A stretch of DNA of 64,000 bases from Diatrype stigma (lineage: Eukaryota; Ascomycota; Sordariomycetes; Xylariales; Diatrypaceae): assembly GCA_022225965.2 (NCBI GenBank), contig JAKJXP020000053.1:248001-312000 (forward strand), given 5' to 3'. Positions 60,606 to 64,000 of the stretch are shown piece by piece. Positions within the stretch are counted from its first letter, which is position 1, and each line of letters starts with the position of its first letter. Made by a program: the position numbers and the translations under genes. Below the pieces are notes generated by a model. It ran no database searches, was not told where the DNA came from, and saw only the letters and a program-made list of their open reading frames with translations.

Positions 60606-61055
60606 TTAGGTATGTATGTAACTCAGTGGGTAACGCCCCAGGTTGGTTGTCCACGTCTCAACTGCCAAAGCTCCATCGGAACTTCCATCCAGGGCTCTTT
60701 GGTGCGAATGCAGGTGCGTGCTTAGTAGTAGTAAATGGGGAGAAACGGGGAGAAATGTCAATCTCAAAAGTCCCTTCAAGCCGGAATTGCCAGAGCAGTT
60801 AGCTGCATGTGCCTCGATAAACCTGGTAGCAAATCGTTCGAGAACGCCGTCCTCGCTACCCAAACCGTCGAAGGATTCCTGCGGGCAACAACGTTCTCCA
60901 GTGGAGTAGGCATGGTACTGTATACTACAGTAAGTATTGTACACAGCTAGCCGAAGCCAAATATCGCGAAGATCATCGGCTGCATCGACTGCGCGGAACA
61001 AAACCAAGTCATCCCCTGCTTCGTCTTCCTGGTTTGATATGCTGCTTAAAACCAT
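60606..61055 (-). CDS. Hypothetical protein, very uncertain
   Basis: A 149-codon frame beginning MVLSSISNQEDEAGDDLVLF with two stretches of protein-like composition: FRAVDAADDLRDIWLRLA, and FDGLGSEDGVLERFATRFIE followed by AHAANCSGNSGLKGLL. The last third (LSTHLHSHQRALDGSSDG and on) looks random. Either it is a chance frame, or it is part of a gene whose 3' exon boundary I could not find. No family, signal peptide or membrane segment is recognised. Confidence 0.2.
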   Translation of the reverse strand: MVLSSISNQEDEAGDDLVLFRAVDAADDLRDIWLRLAVYNTYCSIQYHAYSTGERCCPQESFDGLGSEDGVLERFATRFIEAHAANCSGNSGLKGLLRLTFLPVSPHLLLLSTHLHSHQRALDGSSDGALAVETWTTNLGRYPLSYIHT

Positions 61056-63566
61056 TCGTGGAGCTCGTTATTCACGTCTGGGCTGATTATATCTACCAGT
61101 TACGTACTTATAGGTATCGACGACCATTAGATGCAGCCGGGTGAACATTAAGGTAGGCTACCTGTCTGTCTATTACCTTGTAGCTGCAGTGTTACATCCA
61201 AGATATTTGTCATTGTGTCCTCGATGGATATGGATGTGACGACCACCACCACAACCACCCCCATCGGTGCCGCCGCTGCCACCAGTTCACCAACTTCAAA
61301 AAAAGGCTCCGTGGGCGATTGTCTCTAGAAGTGTTGACCGAGTATCTATGTGTGTTGCCAGAAAGCCACCGTGAATCCTCATTCCTCTCAATCTCTCCAG
61401 TACCCCCCCTTCCCCGCCCCCCTGTGAGGGCTATAGCCCCGTCATGCCGTCCGCCCACCCTGGCTATCTACGGTGCTTGGCCGGGAAGGTTTCGGAATAA
61501 GCGGCATCCGGGCGTACCTAGCCGCGTATATGGACTGGGCTGCTTGATACATAACAGGCACTTCTCCTCGCCTTTTATTCGCTTACTACAGTACGTTCCC
61601 GAAGAGATCATTGGCTGCTTAACTAAGTATTGTTCAGCTGTGGCGCCTGCGAGACACATCACATCCGCCTCGACTGTTCAATAAGCTTCCTAGACAACTG
61701 TTTACATCTCCCGCCGAAAGAAAGGTAGGCTGCACAATCCCACTCCTCAAATATATCCTGAGGGTTGTGGCTATCCAGGTTGATAGCTTCTTTTATTCCC
61801 CTATCGTCACCGCCCCGCGGCTTGGTGGCACGCAAGTACAGGGTGCAATTCAGGTGTTTATTGAGGTTTTAGAACAAGCCAGACGGTGAAGGCCTATGCC
61901 AAAGACTCCGCTGGACCGTTCTTGGCTACTTAGGTATAGGGGGCGAGCAAACAGGATCCCTTGCTCGGCTGTGCTACTCATGATATAAAGCCACCTGCGA
62001 ACCTGGACTGGCTGCTATCCTGGTGGGTGATAGAAACTGCATAATAGGCCAGGTCCTTGTGCGCCCCGAGGTCAGTCATCTCGTGTCGCCGGTTCCCGGT
62101 ATCACGCAGTGGTCGCTGCTGGCCGTTGATTCTGTCCTGGCGTTGTACAATGGGGTGTGAGCCCTCTATCCGGGCCTGGGGGCTGGGGGCTAGACCTTTT
62201 CATCTGCCCTTGTCTCACACCTCGAGAATATACAAGTCACATAACTAAGCAGCGGCATCAGAGCCTCTTCTCTTGCCTTTTCTCTCTTCCTTCGGTGTGG
62301 CTTACCGCCCGCCCCCCTTTCAATACGACTTTGACGGGGACCGGCTCAGCTCAACTTTTACTTGCCAGAGCCCCGGCCACCAGACGCGGACAATCATCCC
62401 AACTTCGTCTGTTAGTTGAGCCCCGGAAGTTGTCGGGTTCGACCCGGATGCAATTCGAGTCCAAAGTGGCCAATGGGGTTTGCTATATGTTTCCAACTGC
62501 AGTTCGTGGCCGCTGGCGCATCCTTCTGGCTTCTACCATCTCTCCTGTGGCTTGATAAATGGCATTGGCACATCAATGAACGCAAAGTCAGCGACACAAA
62601 ATAGCCTCCCAATGATACCCAGTCTCTGTTCTCAGCGTATCTGTGTAGTACATCGGACTGGCTCTATACGTCTCCTAGGGAGTGGTTGTGTTCAACTGAT
62701 GACTAGAGTTTCACAACGATGGCCCCCTAGGTAAGTTCGATCGCAAACGCAGCAATGCGTTCAAATACTCATTCCGGGGCACGTGGTGGCATCCCTAGTC
62801 GTGGTAACGTCACAACTGATAGTAACTGCAATGGCCAGCTTGGTGAGATGGTACGACCCTTCCTCTCCCTGTTCCCTGGAAAGCAACTGCGGCTGATCCC
62901 GCGCACAGCCAGGCAGCCTGGCAGCCTGGATGATAGCTAATTCAGCTTACCATGTGCTCTACACCCGCTTCTTTACTTCGCCTTAGCTCTCTCGATTCAC
63001 GCGGAGATTGGGGTGGGGAAGAACGATTACCTGACTAAAGTGCCGAATCTTTCCATTGAGGTACCGTGGAAGAGGGATGAACGTGCATATTCACCATAGA
63101 GTCAAACAGCCCTAATGTATCCGTGTAGGTTTCTCACCGCAGCTCAAGACCTACATCGGTCAGGGATGATGCAATGAACCTACCTCCGTCTCCTTCAGTT
63201 GACTGTGAACATAGTAACGTAGCCCTATGCAGGTTCTCGCGCACGTGTCGAAGAAGGGGGGGGGGTTTGAAACTGCTTTGGAATACGCATGTAGTAGTAA
63301 GGGGACGGGGAAGCCGCGGAAAAGGGGCCGAGGTAGGTTTAACGTACTTAACGCCGAGTCAGCTTCGTCTTACTCAACGCTCCACGGGCGGACCAGGCGG
63401 CCCCCAACACATCCCACGGGTTCGTCAACAATATCTTATCGGCAGGTGGTGCACCTGTCTCAGATACCGAGCCCGCGTGAGTAAGTAAAGTATGTGAGCA
63501 GTGCAGCTATAGGTGGGAGCGTCCGCTTTCAAAAGTTCTCCCAATCTGCTGAATACCAAAGGAAAA

Positions 63567-63580
63567 GGGGGGGGGGGGGG
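63567..63580. repeat. Homopolymer run of 14 G
   Basis: Fourteen consecutive G after GGAAAA. A shorter G9 run lies near 63256. Its length may be imprecise in the assembly. Confidence 0.85.
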
Positions 63581-64000
63581 TGTCTTGTTGGGTGAGTCGA
63601 ACCGGATGGTGTCCAACTCGACATGCTTGCTTAGTTGGGTCGTCTGGTGTCTTCATAAAACCAGAGTGGCTGCTATAACTCAGTGATCTCTAAGGCGAAA
63701 CCTGTTCGCGAGAGCGACACAGAATCGCTCGGTCACCCACTCACTTCTACACGGGCCTGAAGTGATCAAACAACACTGCATCTGTGTCGAGTCTCTGCTA
63801 TACTCCTATACTATAGGAAAGAGAGTAACGATTGAAATGGAAAGTGTCTTTGGCAGTAGCGAGTTCCTGGGCTTTAGCTGGGATCTCACAGGACGGAGCG
63901 GCGAGGAAGGAGGAGGGGGCAAGCATACAGACTCTCAACACCAACCGGAGAAGGAACCGATCGCACCAGTCGGAACGGTGGGGAGTCATTCACTATTCAC

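Larger units (their letters stand above)
57782..64000. other. Gene-poor region right of the transporter
   Basis: The first few hundred bases are the transporter promoter side. Beyond that only unrecognised short frames are seen, with TACCTAGGTAG motifs (58765-58785, 59160-59175), a GGGGACACCT duplication near 59607, an AGCCC array and a G14 run. The longest frame with plausible composition is listed at 60606-61055. No family is recognised up to the window end. Confidence 0.55.

Noticed and set aside
62430..62448. CGGGTTCGACCCG, resembling a T arm
   Set aside because: The loop is five bases instead of seven, and no other tRNA arm is present.

Overview
The window looks like nuclear DNA of a filamentous ascomycete (Pezizomycotina, probably a Sordariomycete; not placed further). 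The basis is short GT-AG introns of about 50-110 bp with CTAAC/CTGAC branch sites, fungal protein families, and a Ty1/Copia retrotransposon carrying C:G to T:A damage of the kind made by repeat-induced point mutation (RIP). I saw no rRNA, convincing tRNA, CRISPR or bacterial feature.

Layout. 1-10.9 kb: gene-poor, full of short tandem repeats. 10.9-12.9 kb (-): TFIIA large subunit (TOA1, 3 exons). 13.7-20.4 kb: a complete but RIP-killed Copia element (400/414 bp LTRs, 5-bp target duplication) that splits a small reading frame. 22.4-23.5 kb (-): GC-rich single-exon glyoxalase-like protein. 25.2-26.7 kb (-): G1/S cyclin. 26.7-40.1 kb: a 13-kb gene-poor stretch with one MITE and one weak secreted-protein candidate. 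40.1-41.9 kb (+): secreted BBE-type FAD oxidoreductase. 42.5-43.6 kb (-): SRR1-domain protein. 44.3-46.6 kb (-): TPR-SET protein. 49.9-50.9 kb (+): zinc-finger protein with a stop-interrupted Q-rich C-terminal extension. 51.8-52.1 kb (-): a three-exon gene for a 59-residue secreted cysteine-rich peptide. 53.6-55.3 kb: a small transposon island (a TA-flanked MITE and an element with 8-bp target duplications). 55.8-57.8 kb (-): MFS sugar transporter (3 exons). 57.8-64 kb: gene-poor.

The genes do not form one pathway. TOA1 (basal transcription), the G1 cyclin, SRR1 and TPR-SET proteins are housekeeping or regulatory. The FAD oxidase, cysteine-rich peptide and sugar transporter are accessory or secretory. 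The most interesting signals are: two in-frame TAG codons that separate the zinc-finger protein from a coding-like tail; the unannotated cysteine-rich peptide beside the transposon island; the reading frame that continues exactly across the Copia target site; and two non-autonomous DNA transposon families. Exon structures were deduced by hand from splice signals, frame closure and family knowledge. No search or alignment was run.
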